Shown here: in pieces, positions 24,594 through 33,627 of the stretch
Numbering within the stretch: the stretch's first letter is position 1
Layout: each line of letters starts with the position of its first letter
Origin: Hymenobacter cyanobacteriorum
GTDB lineage: Bacteria; Bacteroidota; Bacteroidia; Cytophagales; Hymenobacteraceae
Assembly (NCBI RefSeq): GCF_022631375.1
Contig: NZ_JALBGC010000003.1
Location: forward strand, 930,001 to 994,000
Direction of reading: 5' to 3'
Length of the DNA stretch: 64,000 nt
Notes under the pieces: model-generated
What the model saw: only the letters and a program-made list of their open reading frames with translations
Databases searched by the model: none
What the model was told of the DNA's origin: nothing
Made by a program: the position numbers and the translations under genes

Positions 24594-25844
24594 ATGGACA
24601 GAGCCATTGCCGATTCTATTCAAAGCCAACGCAAGCGCCGCCGCTGGCTCGTGGTGGCTGCTGGCGTGCTGCTGGCGCTGGGCGCGGTGCTGGCCTTTCG
24701 CACGGTGCTGAAGCCCCGTCTGCGGCGCGCGGATATGCTGACGGCCACCGTAGAAACCGGCGAGGTGGAAGCTTCGCTCACGGCCGCCGGCACCGTGATT
24801 CCGGGCCGGGAGGCGGTGCTAACCAGCCCGATTCAGAGCACCATCCGGCGGGTGGCGGTGGCGGTGGGGGCGCGGGTGAAGCCCGGCGAAACCATTCTGG
24901 AGCTGGACAAGGAGTTGGCCAATTCGAGCCTGGCCAAGCTCGATGATGAGCAGCTGCGCAACCAGAACAAGAACTCCCAGTTGCAGCTGACGCTGGAGCG
25001 CAGCCTGACCGATTTGCGCGCCCAGGCCCAAGTGCAGGCCGTGAAGGTGCGCAGCCTGCAGTCGGCCTTGCGTGATGAGCAACAACTCTTGAAAATTGGG
25101 GGCGGCACGGCCGAAAATGTGCGCCAGGCCGAACTGAACCTGACCGTGGCCCAACTGGAAGCCGACCGCCTGACGCGCCAGATTCAGACGCAGCAGCGCT
25201 CGAACGCGGCCGATGTGCGGGAGCTGGGCTATACGGTGTCGATGCAGCAGCGCAGCATTGCGGAACTGGCCACCAAGCTGCGGCAGGCCGATATCAGCAG
25301 CCAGCAGGCGGGCGTACTGACGTGGGTAAACGACAACCTCGGCACCACCGTGCAGGCCGGCGACGCGCTGGCGCGGGTAGCAGATTTGAGCAGTTTCCGG
25401 GTGCGGGCCACGATTTCGGACAGCTACGCTGATGCCCTGCACCAGGGCGACCCGGTGAAGGTGCGCATCAACGACCTCGACCTGCGCGGCACGGTGGCCA
25501 GCATCAGCCCGAGCGTGGACAAGGGTGTCGTGACGTTTTACGCCCAACTCGACAACCCCCACCACCCGGCGCTGCGGCCCAACCTGCGGGCCGACGTATT
25601 CGTGATAACCCGTGCCCATCACGGCGTGCTGCGCGTGAAAAATGGCCCGTTTTACCAGGGCGGCAAAGAGCAGCCGGTGTTCGTGTTGACCAACGACGGG
25701 CGCGTGGTACGCCGCACGGTGCGCTTCGGCGACAGCAATTTCGACTTCGTGCAAATTACCGGCGGCCTGCGGGCGGGCGAGGAAATCGTGGTGTCGGACA
25801 TGAAAGAGCATCTGGACACACCGGAGCTGACTCTCAAAGACTAA
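24594..25844 (+). CDS. Efflux periplasmic adaptor (HlyD/MacA family)
   Basis: A 416-residue membrane-fusion protein. One N-terminal membrane segment (about residues 18-37) anchors it in the inner membrane. The barrel-sandwich halves are TVETGEVEASLTAAGTVIPG and DISSQQAGVLTWVNDNLGTTVQAGDALARV; between them a long coiled-coil hairpin (about 105-220, many Gln/Leu/Arg) reaches towards TolC. The beta-barrel and membrane-proximal domains follow (DSYADALHQGDPVKVRI; GLRAGEEIVVSDM). It should link the ABC permeases to the TolC channel coded next, 12 bp downstream. First gene of the efflux operon, behind the sigma-54-like site. Confidence 0.9.
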   Translation: MDRAIADSIQSQRKRRRWLVVAAGVLLALGAVLAFRTVLKPRLRRADMLTATVETGEVEASLTAAGTVIPGREAVLTSPIQSTIRRVAVAVGARVKPGETILELDKELANSSLAKLDDEQLRNQNKNSQLQLTLERSLTDLRAQAQVQAVKVRSLQSALRDEQQLLKIGGGTAENVRQAELNLTVAQLEADRLTRQIQTQQRSNAADVRELGYTVSMQQRSIAELATKLRQADISSQQAGVLTWVNDNLGTTVQAGDALARVADLSSFRVRATISDSYADALHQGDPVKVRINDLDLRGTVASISPSVDKGVVTFYAQLDNPHHPALRPNLRADVFVITRAHHGVLRVKNGPFYQGGKEQPVFVLTNDGRVVRRTVRFGDSNFDFVQITGGLRAGEEIVVSDMKEHLDTPELTLKD

Positions 25845-25856
25845 GGCGGCGCGACA

Positions 25857-27335
25857 ATGAAACTCCGAATCATTCAGCTTCTTTTGTTGCTCGCGCCGCT
25901 GGCGTTGCTGCGGCAGCCGGTGGCAGCCCAGGTAGCGCAAACTGCCGCGCCCGCCCTCACGCTGGGCGAGGTAATTGCGCAAGCACTGGAGCACTCGGCT
26001 GCCGGCCAGCAGACTCTGACCAACCGCGAAACCGGCTACTGGGCCTGGCGCGGCTACCAGGCCAATTACCGGCCGCAGTTGGGCCTGGCGGGCACGCTGC
26101 CCAATTTCAGCCGCGTGATTACGCCCGTGGTGCAGCCCGACGGAACCACCGATTTCCGGGCCGTGCGCATCAACAACTCCAACCTGGCTTTGACGCTGAG
26201 CCAGAACATCGGGCTGACCGGGGCGCAGGTGTTTGTGGGCGCGGAGGTGCAGCGGTTCGATGATTTCAACGGCGGGCTGAAGCGGTATAATAATCAGCCC
26301 TTCACGTTGGGTATTGTGCAGCCGCTGGGCCAGTTCAATAACCTGAAATGGGCGCGGGCCATTGAGCCGCTGCGCTACCAGGAAAGCCAGCGGGCCTACG
26401 TGGAGGAGCGCGAAACCGTGGCCCAGCGCGTGACGGAGCTGTATTTCGACGTGCTGCTGCAACAGGTAAACGCCGCCGTGGCCGGCCAGAACGCCCAGGC
26501 CACCGCCGAGCTGCTACGCATCGGCCGCGAGCGTTTTGCACTGGGGCGGCTGTCGCAGAGCGACTTGTTGCAGCTGGAACTGAACCTGCTCGATGCCCGC
26601 CAGGCGCAGAATCAGGCTCGGCTCGATGCGGAGATTGCGGCCGTGGCCTTGCAGGCTTACACCGGCCAGCCGGCCGCCGAAGGTACCCTGGCGCTGGCCG
26701 TGCCCGCGCCGGCCCCACAACCGGCCGTGGCCCCGGCGCAGGCTTTGGCCGAGGCGCGGCAGTTTCGCAGCACCACGCTGGCGCTGCGCCGCAGGCTGCT
26801 GCAGGCCGAGCGCGACGTAGCCCTGGCGCGCGGCACTACTGGCTTCCAGGCCAGCCTCACGGCCAACCTGGGCTATGTTAACCAGGCCCCCAACTTCACC
26901 GATACTTACCTGAACCTGCAGAACCAGCAGCAGGTGCGGCTGGCGTTTTCGCTGCCACTCGTGGACTGGGGCCGCCGCCAGGCTATTGTGAAAACCGCCG
27001 AGCTCACCCGCGACCAGACCCGCCACGATGTGGCGCAGGAAGAGCGCAGCTTCGAGCAAACGGTGCTCACGCAGGCCGGGCAGCAGCCCGCGCTGGCCGA
27101 GCAGATTCAGTTAGCGGGCCGGGCCGACTCGCTGGCCCAGCGCCGCTACGACATTGCCCGCGCCACCTACCTGCTGGGCCGCATCAGCCTCACCGATTTG
27201 ACCCTGGCCTCGGTGGCCAAAGATGGGGCGCGGCGCGGCTACATTTTCGCCCTGCGCGCCGGCTGGGTGGCTTATTACCGCCTGCGGGCCCTCACTTTAT
27301 TCGATTTCGAAACCCAAACTCCCCTCCTCAAATGA
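25857..27335 (+). CDS. TolC-family outer-membrane efflux channel
   Basis: A 492-residue protein with signal peptide (MKLRIIQLLLLLAPLALLRQPVAAQ). It has the two-fold pattern of the family: LTLGEVIAQALEHS at the N-terminus, long Ala/Gln/Leu-rich alpha-helical hairpins (LLQLELNLLDARQAQNQARL; RYDIARATYLLGRISLTDL) and the beta strand regions LALTLSQNIGLTG and QQVRLAFSLPLVDWGRR. It forms the trans-periplasmic outlet of the pump. Its stop overlaps the ATG of the ATPase gene (ATGA), so the two are translationally coupled. Confidence 0.9.
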   Translation: MKLRIIQLLLLLAPLALLRQPVAAQVAQTAAPALTLGEVIAQALEHSAAGQQTLTNRETGYWAWRGYQANYRPQLGLAGTLPNFSRVITPVVQPDGTTDFRAVRINNSNLALTLSQNIGLTGAQVFVGAEVQRFDDFNGGLKRYNNQPFTLGIVQPLGQFNNLKWARAIEPLRYQESQRAYVEERETVAQRVTELYFDVLLQQVNAAVAGQNAQATAELLRIGRERFALGRLSQSDLLQLELNLLDARQAQNQARLDAEIAAVALQAYTGQPAAEGTLALAVPAPAPQPAVAPAQALAEARQFRSTTLALRRRLLQAERDVALARGTTGFQASLTANLGYVNQAPNFTDTYLNLQNQQQVRLAFSLPLVDWGRRQAIVKTAELTRDQTRHDVAQEERSFEQTVLTQAGQQPALAEQIQLAGRADSLAQRRYDIARATYLLGRISLTDLTLASVAKDGARRGYIFALRAGWVAYYRLRALTLFDFETQTPLLK

Positions 27336-28060
27336 GCCCGGAAACTGACCTCCGCCAACCCACGGCCGCCACGTTTGAAAACGCCGCGCCAGTGCTTCGC
27401 CTCCGCGACATCGAAAAAGTCTATCAGACCAAAACCATCGAAACGGTGGCGCTGAACAGCGTGAACCTGACCGTGAACCGCGGCGAGTTTGTGTCCATCA
27501 TGGGGCCGAGCGGCTGCGGCAAATCGACGCTGCTGAGTTTGATGGGCCTACTCGACGAGCCCACCAGCGGCGTGATTGAGGTGGATGGCCGGGCCGTGAC
27601 TTCCTACTCCGATAAGGAGCTGGCGGGGTTGCGCAACCTGAAAATCGGCTTCGTGTTCCAGAGCTACCATCTAATAAACGACCTCTCGGTGGTCGACAAC
27701 GTGGAACTGCCGCTGCTGTACCGCCAGGGCATGGGTGGCGGCGAACGCCGCCAGCGCGCCCTGGCGGCCCTCGACAAAGTGGGGTTGAGTGCCCGCACGG
27801 GCCACTTTCCGGGGCAGCTCTCGGGCGGGCAGCGGCAGCGGGTGGCCATTGCGCGGGCACTGGCCGGCGGGCCGGAAATCATTCTGGCCGATGAGCCGAC
27901 CGGCAACCTCGACTCGGTGATGGGGGAGGAGATTATGGACCTGCTGCTGGCGCTGAACCGCGAGCAGGGCGTGACCATCGTGATGGTGACCCACGACATG
28001 CAGCAGGCCCTGAAGACGCAGCGCGTAATTCGGTTTTTCGACGGCAGCCAAGTTAGCTAG
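27332..28060 (+). CDS. ABC transporter ATP-binding protein (MacB/LolD type)
   Basis: A 242-residue ATPase. Walker A GPSGCGKST near residue 58, Q-loop in FVFQSYHLI, signature LSGGQRQRVAIARAL near 164, Walker B IILADEPTGNLD near 188, and the switch His in VTHDMQ. The LDEPTSG and 'type VII' features match the ATPases that drive MacB/LolCDE-like permeases. These permeases do not move substrate through the membrane but transmit force to the periplasm. The separate permease genes that follow are its probable partners. Confidence 0.93.
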   Translation: MSPETDLRQPTAATFENAAPVLRLRDIEKVYQTKTIETVALNSVNLTVNRGEFVSIMGPSGCGKSTLLSLMGLLDEPTSGVIEVDGRAVTSYSDKELAGLRNLKIGFVFQSYHLINDLSVVDNVELPLLYRQGMGGGERRQRALAALDKVGLSARTGHFPGQLSGGQRQRVAIARALAGGPEIILADEPTGNLDSVMGEEIMDLLLALNREQGVTIVMVTHDMQQALKTQRVIRFFDGSQVS

Positions 28061-28193
28061 CTACCTCGGGGCAAAGGGCAAAAGGTATGAAGCAAGCACA
28101 AAAAGGTATGTGGCAGGTACAAAATCGATTTCTGCAACTGGTATACCCTCTTGGTTCCGAACCCATCATCTCACTGTAATAACGCCAGAGGCC

Positions 28194-29456
28194 ATGCTGC
28201 TCTCTTATCTAAAAATCGCCTGGAAGGTGCTCATGCGCCGCAAGTTCTTCACCTTCATCAGCTTGTTTGGCGTGAGCTTCACACTGATGATATTGCTGGT
28301 GGTGATGGCCATGTTCGACCACCTGGTGGGACCGGGCACGCCGGTGAAGCGCGTGGACCGCATACTGGTTGTGAACGTCATCCGGCACCAGCGCCAGGAC
28401 AACCACGGCTGGATGAACATGCCGGCCAGCATTCATTTCGTGGACGACTACGTGCGGAAAATGAAAACCCCGGAGCTGGTGGGCATCAGCACGGGCTCTT
28501 CCAATGCCACGGCCTTCACCAAGAGCAAGCTGCTGCCGCTGGACGTGGCCTACACCGATGGCAACTTCTGGCAAATCATGGACTTTGATTTCCTGGGCGG
28601 GCGGCCGTTTAGCAAGGCCGAGGTGCAGCAGGCCCAGCAGGTGTGCGTGATTAATGAGGCCACGGCCCGGGCCTATTTCGGCAGCACCGACGTGGTGGGC
28701 CGCCCCATCGAAATCGACCTGAAGCGCTACCGCGTGGCGGGCGTGGTGCGCAACGTGTCGGCCGCGAAAGTATATGCTTACGCCGACGTGTGGATGCCCT
28801 ACACGCTGAGCAGCGAGTATTTCAAGGACAACCGCCTCAACGGCGTGTTTCTGCCGGTGCTGCTGGCGCCCTCGGCGGCGGCGGTGCCGGCCATGCGCGA
28901 GGAATACCGCCAGATGATGCGGCGGGTGGAAATCCCGAATCCGAAGGAAGTGAAGGCCGTGTACTCCTACGCCGACCCCATTCTGGCGGGTGTTACGCGG
29001 GTAATGCTCAACCATCAGGACCAGACCGTGGACGACGACAACCTCGGCACTTTTTACCTGGTGGTAAGCGGGCTGGCGCTGCTGTTTATGCTGCTGCCGG
29101 CCCTGAACCTGGTGAACCTGAACGTGACGCGCATTCTGGAGCGCTCGGGCGAGATTGGGGTGCGCAAGGCCTTTGGGGCCACGGGCGGCAATCTGGTGGG
29201 GCAGTTTCTGGTCGAGAACGTGGTGCTGGCCCTGGTGGGCGGGCTGCTGGGGCTGGCGCTGGCCGCCGGGGCCCTGGCCCTGGTGAACGAGGCCCATCCC
29301 GTGGCCTACGCGCACTTCGCCCTGAGCTGGTCGGTGTTTGGCTGGGGGATGCTGCTCACGCTCGTTTTCGGGCTGATGAGCGGCGTGTACCCGGCCTGGA
29401 AAATGTCGCGCCTGAACCCCGTGGCCGCGTTGCGCGGCAGCGGGGAGCAGAAGTAA
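28194..29456 (+). CDS. FtsX/MacB-type ABC permease, type A, first copy
   Basis: A 420-residue permease: a first membrane segment (MLLSYLKIAWKVLMRRKFF then the hydrophobic FISLFGVSFTLMILLVVMAM), a large periplasmic domain of about 250 residues, then three membrane segments near the C-terminus with ERSGEIGVRKAFGATGGNLV and SGVYPAWKMSRLNPVAALR. This is the MacB core-domain plus FtsX layout. It pairs in sequence with the gene at 30861. The ATG at 28194 was chosen since it begins the conserved N-terminal motif shared with that copy. The preceding 133 bp hold no clear promoter. Confidence 0.9.
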   Translation: MLLSYLKIAWKVLMRRKFFTFISLFGVSFTLMILLVVMAMFDHLVGPGTPVKRVDRILVVNVIRHQRQDNHGWMNMPASIHFVDDYVRKMKTPELVGISTGSSNATAFTKSKLLPLDVAYTDGNFWQIMDFDFLGGRPFSKAEVQQAQQVCVINEATARAYFGSTDVVGRPIEIDLKRYRVAGVVRNVSAAKVYAYADVWMPYTLSSEYFKDNRLNGVFLPVLLAPSAAAVPAMREEYRQMMRRVEIPNPKEVKAVYSYADPILAGVTRVMLNHQDQTVDDDNLGTFYLVVSGLALLFMLLPALNLVNLNVTRILERSGEIGVRKAFGATGGNLVGQFLVENVVLALVGGLLGLALAAGALALVNEAHPVAYAHFALSWSVFGWGMLLTLVFGLMSGVYPAWKMSRLNPVAALRGSGEQK

Positions 29457-29480
29457 ACTTCCAAACAGCGGGGTAAGAGA

Positions 29481-29576
29481 ACGTCATGCTGAGCTTGCCG
29501 AAGCATCTCTACCTAAAGACTAATTCAATCGGCCCAACGAAGCGGTAGAGATGCTTCGACAAGCTCAGCATGACGT
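29481..29576. repeat. Palindromic repeat family A, copy 3 (96 bp)
   Basis: Left arm ACGTCATGCTGAGCTTGCCG..., right arm ends AAGCTCAGCATGACGT; inner ends GCATCTCTACC / GGTAGAGATGC. It lies between the first two permease genes. This copy has CTTGCCG where the others have GCAGCG, with a matching change in the other arm. Confidence 0.85.
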
Positions 29577-29608
29577 GCTGTTTTTCTTCCTGCTAATTTC
29601 TCCAACCC

Positions 29609-30811
29609 ATGCTCCGCCATCTCTTCACCCTCATCTGGAACCGCAAGCGGGCCAATCTGCTGCTGATTTCCGAAATCTTTTTCTCCTTCGTGGTGCTGTT
29701 TGGGGTGGGCGCGGTGCTTATCACCTCGGCCAAAAACTTCCTGGCTCCGCACGGCTTCAACTACGAGCAGGTGTGGCGGCTGGAAGTGCGCGCCGGCCAG
29801 AAACTGAAAATGCCCCGCGCCGAGCTCGACGACGTGCTGCGCCAGGTGAAGGCCCTGCCCGGCGTGCGCACGGTGGCCCTCACCAGCGGCAACGTCCCGT
29901 TCATCTTCAACACCAACACCTCGGTATTTCAGTACCAGGGTAAGAAGTCGCCGGTAACCAACTATTACGCCGCCGACGACCAGTACAACGAAGCCATGCA
30001 ACTGCACCTGCGCGAGGGCCGCTGGTTTGCGCCCGCCGACGACGGCAGCAACCACCGCCCCGTGGTCATCAGCCAGGACCTGCGCGAAAGCCTGTTTGGC
30101 AACGGCCCGGCCCTGGGCAAAATCTTCACCTGGGAAAACCCCGGCAAAGAAGCCATCAAGCCCGAGGACCAATTCCAGGTAATGGGCGTAGTCGAGCCGG
30201 TGCGCATGGACAGTGACTTCTCAGCCGCAATCCCCTCCATGTGGCAACGCCTGCTGCCCTACGACACCACCCACTGGGAAACGGCCAACGTGCTGGTGCG
30301 CGTGGCCCCCGGCTCGGGCGGCGAGCTGCAGGAGCAGATAGCCCGCACCGTGGCCGGCGTGACGCGCCAATGGACCAGCCAGGTGCGCGTGATGGACGAC
30401 GAGCGCCTGCACCGCCGCCGCTACACGCTGGTGCCGGTGGTGGGCCTGTGCATCATGGGCCTGTTTCTGATTATTAATGTGGCGCTGGGGCTGTTTGGAG
30501 TGCTGTGGCACAACATCAGCCAGCGCCGGGCCGAGATTGGGCTGCGCCGGGCCATGGGAGCCACGGGCGCGGGCATCGGCTGGCAGTTTCTGGGCGAGAT
30601 GATGGTGGTGACCACGTTTGGCGTGGTGCTGGGCGGGCTGCTGGCGGCGCAGTTTCCGCTGCTCAATGCCTTCGACCTGCCCGCGCAGCCCTACCTGCTG
30701 GCCATTGCGGCGGCGGCCGGGGCGGTGTACCTCATCACGGCGCTGTGCGCGTGGCAGCCCAGCCGGCTGGCGGCGGCCATTCAGCCGGCGGTGGCGCTGC
30801 GCGAAGACTGA
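29609..30811 (+). CDS. FtsX/MacB-type ABC permease, type B, first copy
   Basis: A 400-residue permease with N-terminus MLRHLFTLIWNRKRANLLL and a membrane segment (ISEIFFSFVVLFGVGAVL), a periplasmic domain of about 220 residues, and three C-terminal membrane segments with QRRAEIGLRRAMGATGAGI. It resembles the gene at 32181, not its immediate neighbours. A type A and a type B subunit probably form a heterodimer over the shared ATPase. Confidence 0.9.
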   Translation: MLRHLFTLIWNRKRANLLLISEIFFSFVVLFGVGAVLITSAKNFLAPHGFNYEQVWRLEVRAGQKLKMPRAELDDVLRQVKALPGVRTVALTSGNVPFIFNTNTSVFQYQGKKSPVTNYYAADDQYNEAMQLHLREGRWFAPADDGSNHRPVVISQDLRESLFGNGPALGKIFTWENPGKEAIKPEDQFQVMGVVEPVRMDSDFSAAIPSMWQRLLPYDTTHWETANVLVRVAPGSGGELQEQIARTVAGVTRQWTSQVRVMDDERLHRRRYTLVPVVGLCIMGLFLIINVALGLFGVLWHNISQRRAEIGLRRAMGATGAGIGWQFLGEMMVVTTFGVVLGGLLAAQFPLLNAFDLPAQPYLLAIAAAAGAVYLITALCAWQPSRLAAAIQPAVALRED

Positions 30812-30860
30812 TAAACCGGCCGTTCGGGCGCCTTTTCTGCTTCCTTTTCCCTAACTACCT

Positions 30861-32099
30861 ATGCTCCTCAACCACCTGAAAATGGCCTGGAAGGTCCTGC
30901 GGCGGCGCAAGTTCTTCACCCTGCTTAGCCTCGTCGGCATTGGGGCCACGCTCATGAGCCTGCTCGTGGCCGTGGCGCTCTACGATGCCGCCGCCGGCCC
31001 GCACCCGCCCGAAACCCACCCCGACCGCCTGCTCACCTCCACCCTAATGACCCTGGACATGGGCGGCGGCCCCATGCGCATGCGCCCCAGCCACTGGCTG
31101 CTGAGCAAGGCCGTGGCCCCCGTGCGTGCCCAGGCTGCGGTGGGCATTGCCAGCGTGGAGCCCCTGCCGGTGGTGGCCTATGTGCAGGGCCGCAAGCTGC
31201 CGCTGAATGTAAAAGCCGCCGATGCCGGCTTCTGGCGGGTGCTCGATTTTCGGTTTCTGGAAGGCGGGCCGTATACGGCCGGGCAGCGGGGCGAAGGCAT
31301 TCCGGCCGTCGTCAGCGCGCACACGGCTCGGGCGTATTTTGGGGCGGCGCGGGGCGTGGTGGGCCGCACGCTCGTCATCGACCAGAAAAACTACCGCGTG
31401 CTGGGCGTGGTGGAAGACGTGCCCGCCGTGCGCTTCCACGCCTACGCCGATGTGTGGGTGCCCTTCGACCCCACCGCGATGGATATGCAGGCCGACAACC
31501 CGTTCGGCACGGCCGAGGCCCTGGTGCTGGCCCCTAGCCGCGCCGCGCTGCCGGCCGTGGCCGCCGCCTTCCAGCAGGGCCTGGCCACGGTGCCGGTTGA
31601 GAAAGGCATGAAGGCCGACATGAAGCTGGAGCCATTCGCCGAGTCGGTGGCCGGGCAGGTACTGGCCCGTTATAATTGGACGCCGAACCCTGCCCGTCTT
31701 TTCCGCTGGCTGAGTGCAGTGTCTGTGGCGCTGCTCCTGCTGCTGCCCGCCCTCAACCTAGTGACGATGAACGTGAGCCGCCTGCGCGAGCGCACTACCG
31801 AAATCGGGGTGCGCAAGGCGTTCGGGGCCACGGCCGGGGCGCTGGCGGGCCAGTTTCTGATTGAGACGCTGGTACTAACGCTGCTGGGCGGCCTGGTGGG
31901 CCTAGCGCTGGCCACGGCCTTGCTGCACGGGCTGGGCGGGCGCTATTTGTCCGCCTACGGCCGCATCGAGCCCAACCTAGCGGTGTTTGGCTGGGCGCTG
32001 CTGGGCAGTCTGGTTTTCGGGCTGCTCTCGGGGGCGTACCCGGCCTGGCGCATGGCCCGCCTGCCGGCTGTGGAGGCGCTGCGCAGCGCGCCGGGGTAG
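30861..32099 (+). CDS. FtsX/MacB-type ABC permease, type A, second copy
   Basis: A 412-residue permease with N-terminus MLLNHLKMAWKVLRRRKFF and LLSLVGIGATLMSLLVAVAL, a periplasmic core domain, and the C-terminal ERTTEIGVRKAFGATAGAL and SGAYPAWRMARLPAVEALR. It is a clear paralogue of the gene at 28194. The periplasmic domain differs far more than the membrane ends, so the two pairs may see different substrates. Its TAG stop codon belongs to a palindromic repeat. Confidence 0.9.
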   Translation: MLLNHLKMAWKVLRRRKFFTLLSLVGIGATLMSLLVAVALYDAAAGPHPPETHPDRLLTSTLMTLDMGGGPMRMRPSHWLLSKAVAPVRAQAAVGIASVEPLPVVAYVQGRKLPLNVKAADAGFWRVLDFRFLEGGPYTAGQRGEGIPAVVSAHTARAYFGAARGVVGRTLVIDQKNYRVLGVVEDVPAVRFHAYADVWVPFDPTAMDMQADNPFGTAEALVLAPSRAALPAVAAAFQQGLATVPVEKGMKADMKLEPFAESVAGQVLARYNWTPNPARLFRWLSAVSVALLLLLPALNLVTMNVSRLRERTTEIGVRKAFGATAGALAGQFLIETLVLTLLGGLVGLALATALLHGLGGRYLSAYGRIEPNLAVFGWALLGSLVFGLLSGAYPAWRMARLPAVEALRSAPG

Positions 32100-32176
32100 C
32101 GCGGACTTTTAGTCCGCGTTTGAGCGAATTGAATTGCTATCCAACTACCCACTCGCGGACTAAAAGTCCGCGCTAC
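32096..32176. repeat. Palindromic repeat family C (GCGGACT type, 81 bp)
   Basis: Begins GTAGCGCGGACTTTTAGTCC and ends GGACTAAAAGTCCGCGCTAC. Each end is palindromic on its own (GCGGACTTTTAGTCCGC) and the two ends are inverted repeats. TAG at 32097-32099 is the stop codon of the preceding permease. Confidence 0.85.
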
Positions 32177-32180
32177 TGCC

Positions 32181-33386
32181 ATGTTCGAACACCTGCTTAC
32201 CCTCATCTGGAACCGCAAGCGGGCCAATGCGCTGCTCATGGCCGAGCTGTTCCTGTCCTTCATGGTGCTATTCGGGCTGGGCAGTCTGGTGGCGGTGGTG
32301 ACGCTGGCCATGCGCCAGCCGCCGGGCTTCGCCTACGCCGACGTGTGGGAGCTGCGCCTGACCACCAACAACGACCAAACGCCCCAGAACCCCACCTTGC
32401 GCCGCCTGCTGGCCCAGCTGCGGGCCACCCCGGGCGTGGACGACGTGAGCCTGGCCGCGTTCAGCACGCCATTTTCGGGTTACATCATGAGTAGCAACAT
32501 CCGCGTCGAAGACAAGCCACTGGTGAGCGGGGCCGAGGTGCAGGCCGACGACCATTTCGCCTCGCTGCTGCACCTGGAGCTGCTGGAAGGCCGGTGGTTC
32601 GACCACCGCGATGATGCCGACAAGCTGCCGCCCATCATCATCAACCGCGAGCTGCGGCAGGTGCTGTTCGGCACCGGTCCGGCGCTGGGCCAGGTGGTGC
32701 GGTCGAGCCACTCTTCCAACCTCAAAGAGTTCAATGAGGGGCGCGTGGTGGGGGTCACCGGCTCGTACCGGCCGGGCGGCGACCTGGGCGCGCCCGCGCC
32801 GGCCGTGTTTGTGCGCCAAGTGCTGCCCGATAGCGCCGCTGGCCTGACCATGTTTTCGCACACGCTGCTAGTGCGGGTGCGGCCCGGCAGCGGGGCGGTA
32901 CTGGAGGAGAAGCTGGTGCGCACGGTGGCAGCCGTCACCAAAACCTGGAGCACGAGCGTCATTTCCCTGCCCGACAGCCGCGCGGCCAGCCTCGAAACGG
33001 CCCTGGCGCCCATCTGGGCAGGGGCGGCGGTGTGCGCGTTTCTGCTGCTGAACGTGGCGCTGGGGCTGTTCGGGGCCCTGTGGCAGGCCATCGGCCAGCG
33101 CCGCGCCGAGATTGGGCTGCGGCGCGCGGTAGGTGCTACCGGCCCGGGCATCAGCCGGCAGTTTGTGGCCGAAACCCTGGTGCTCACCACGCTGGCTGTG
33201 GGGCCGGCGCTGCTGCTGGCCGCGCAGTTTCCGCTGCTGAATGCGTTTGGGCAGCCGCTGGCGGTGTATGCCGTGGGCATGGGCGTAGCGCTGGTACTGG
33301 TGTACGGCTTTGCGGTACTATGCGCGTTGCAGCCCAGCTGGCAGGCAGCGAGCATCCGGCCGGCGGCGGCGTTACGCGAGGAATAG
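32181..33386 (+). CDS. FtsX/MacB-type ABC permease, type B, second copy
   Basis: A 401-residue permease with N-terminus MFEHLLTLIWNRKRANALL and LFLSFMVLFGLGSLVAVVTL, a periplasmic domain of about 230 residues, and C-terminal membrane segments with QRRAEIGLRRAVGATGPGI. Paralogue of the gene at 29609. It begins 5 bp after the family C repeat and ends the series of four permeases. Confidence 0.9.
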   Translation: MFEHLLTLIWNRKRANALLMAELFLSFMVLFGLGSLVAVVTLAMRQPPGFAYADVWELRLTTNNDQTPQNPTLRRLLAQLRATPGVDDVSLAAFSTPFSGYIMSSNIRVEDKPLVSGAEVQADDHFASLLHLELLEGRWFDHRDDADKLPPIIINRELRQVLFGTGPALGQVVRSSHSSNLKEFNEGRVVGVTGSYRPGGDLGAPAPAVFVRQVLPDSAAGLTMFSHTLLVRVRPGSGAVLEEKLVRTVAAVTKTWSTSVISLPDSRAASLETALAPIWAGAAVCAFLLLNVALGLFGALWQAIGQRRAEIGLRRAVGATGPGISRQFVAETLVLTTLAVGPALLLAAQFPLLNAFGQPLAVYAVGMGVALVLVYGFAVLCALQPSWQAASIRPAAALREE

Positions 33387-33403
33387 GGGCGGGGTGGCAG
33401 CCA

Positions 33404-33491
33404 GTCATGCAGAGCGCAGCGAAGCATCTTTACCGCGCAACGCAATCGATTTACTACTGCGGTAAAGATGCTTCGCTGCGCTCTGCATGAC
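33404..33491. repeat. Palindromic repeat family A, copy 4 (88 bp)
   Basis: Left arm GTCATGCAGAGCGCAGCGAA..., right arm ends GCGCTCTGCATGAC; inner ends GCATCTTTACCGC / GCGGTAAAGATGC. It lies between the last permease gene and the GIN-domain gene. Confidence 0.88.
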
Positions 33492-33627
33492 CCCTAAATC
33501 TACTTTCTTTCCAACAACCCCGTAACGAACCGCTGCCCCGCCCGGTACCCCGGGCAACCCCGGCCGGCTCGGCGGCATCTGTCGCGCCAGTACCTTCGGC
33601 TTTTCTCACCTTTTTTCTGTTTCAGTT

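Noticed and set aside
24470..24946. Plus-strand frame starting before the adaptor gene
   Set aside because: It overlaps the adaptor in another frame; the region up to 24593 is better read as a sigma-54-type promoter and leader.
24819..26462. Minus-strand frame of 547 codons opposite the adaptor and TolC genes
   Set aside because: It spans two real genes and their junction, and has no recognisable domain.
28061..28193. Second sigma-54 site before the first permease (TGGCAGGTACAAAATC)
   Set aside because: There is no -12 TTGC at the right distance.
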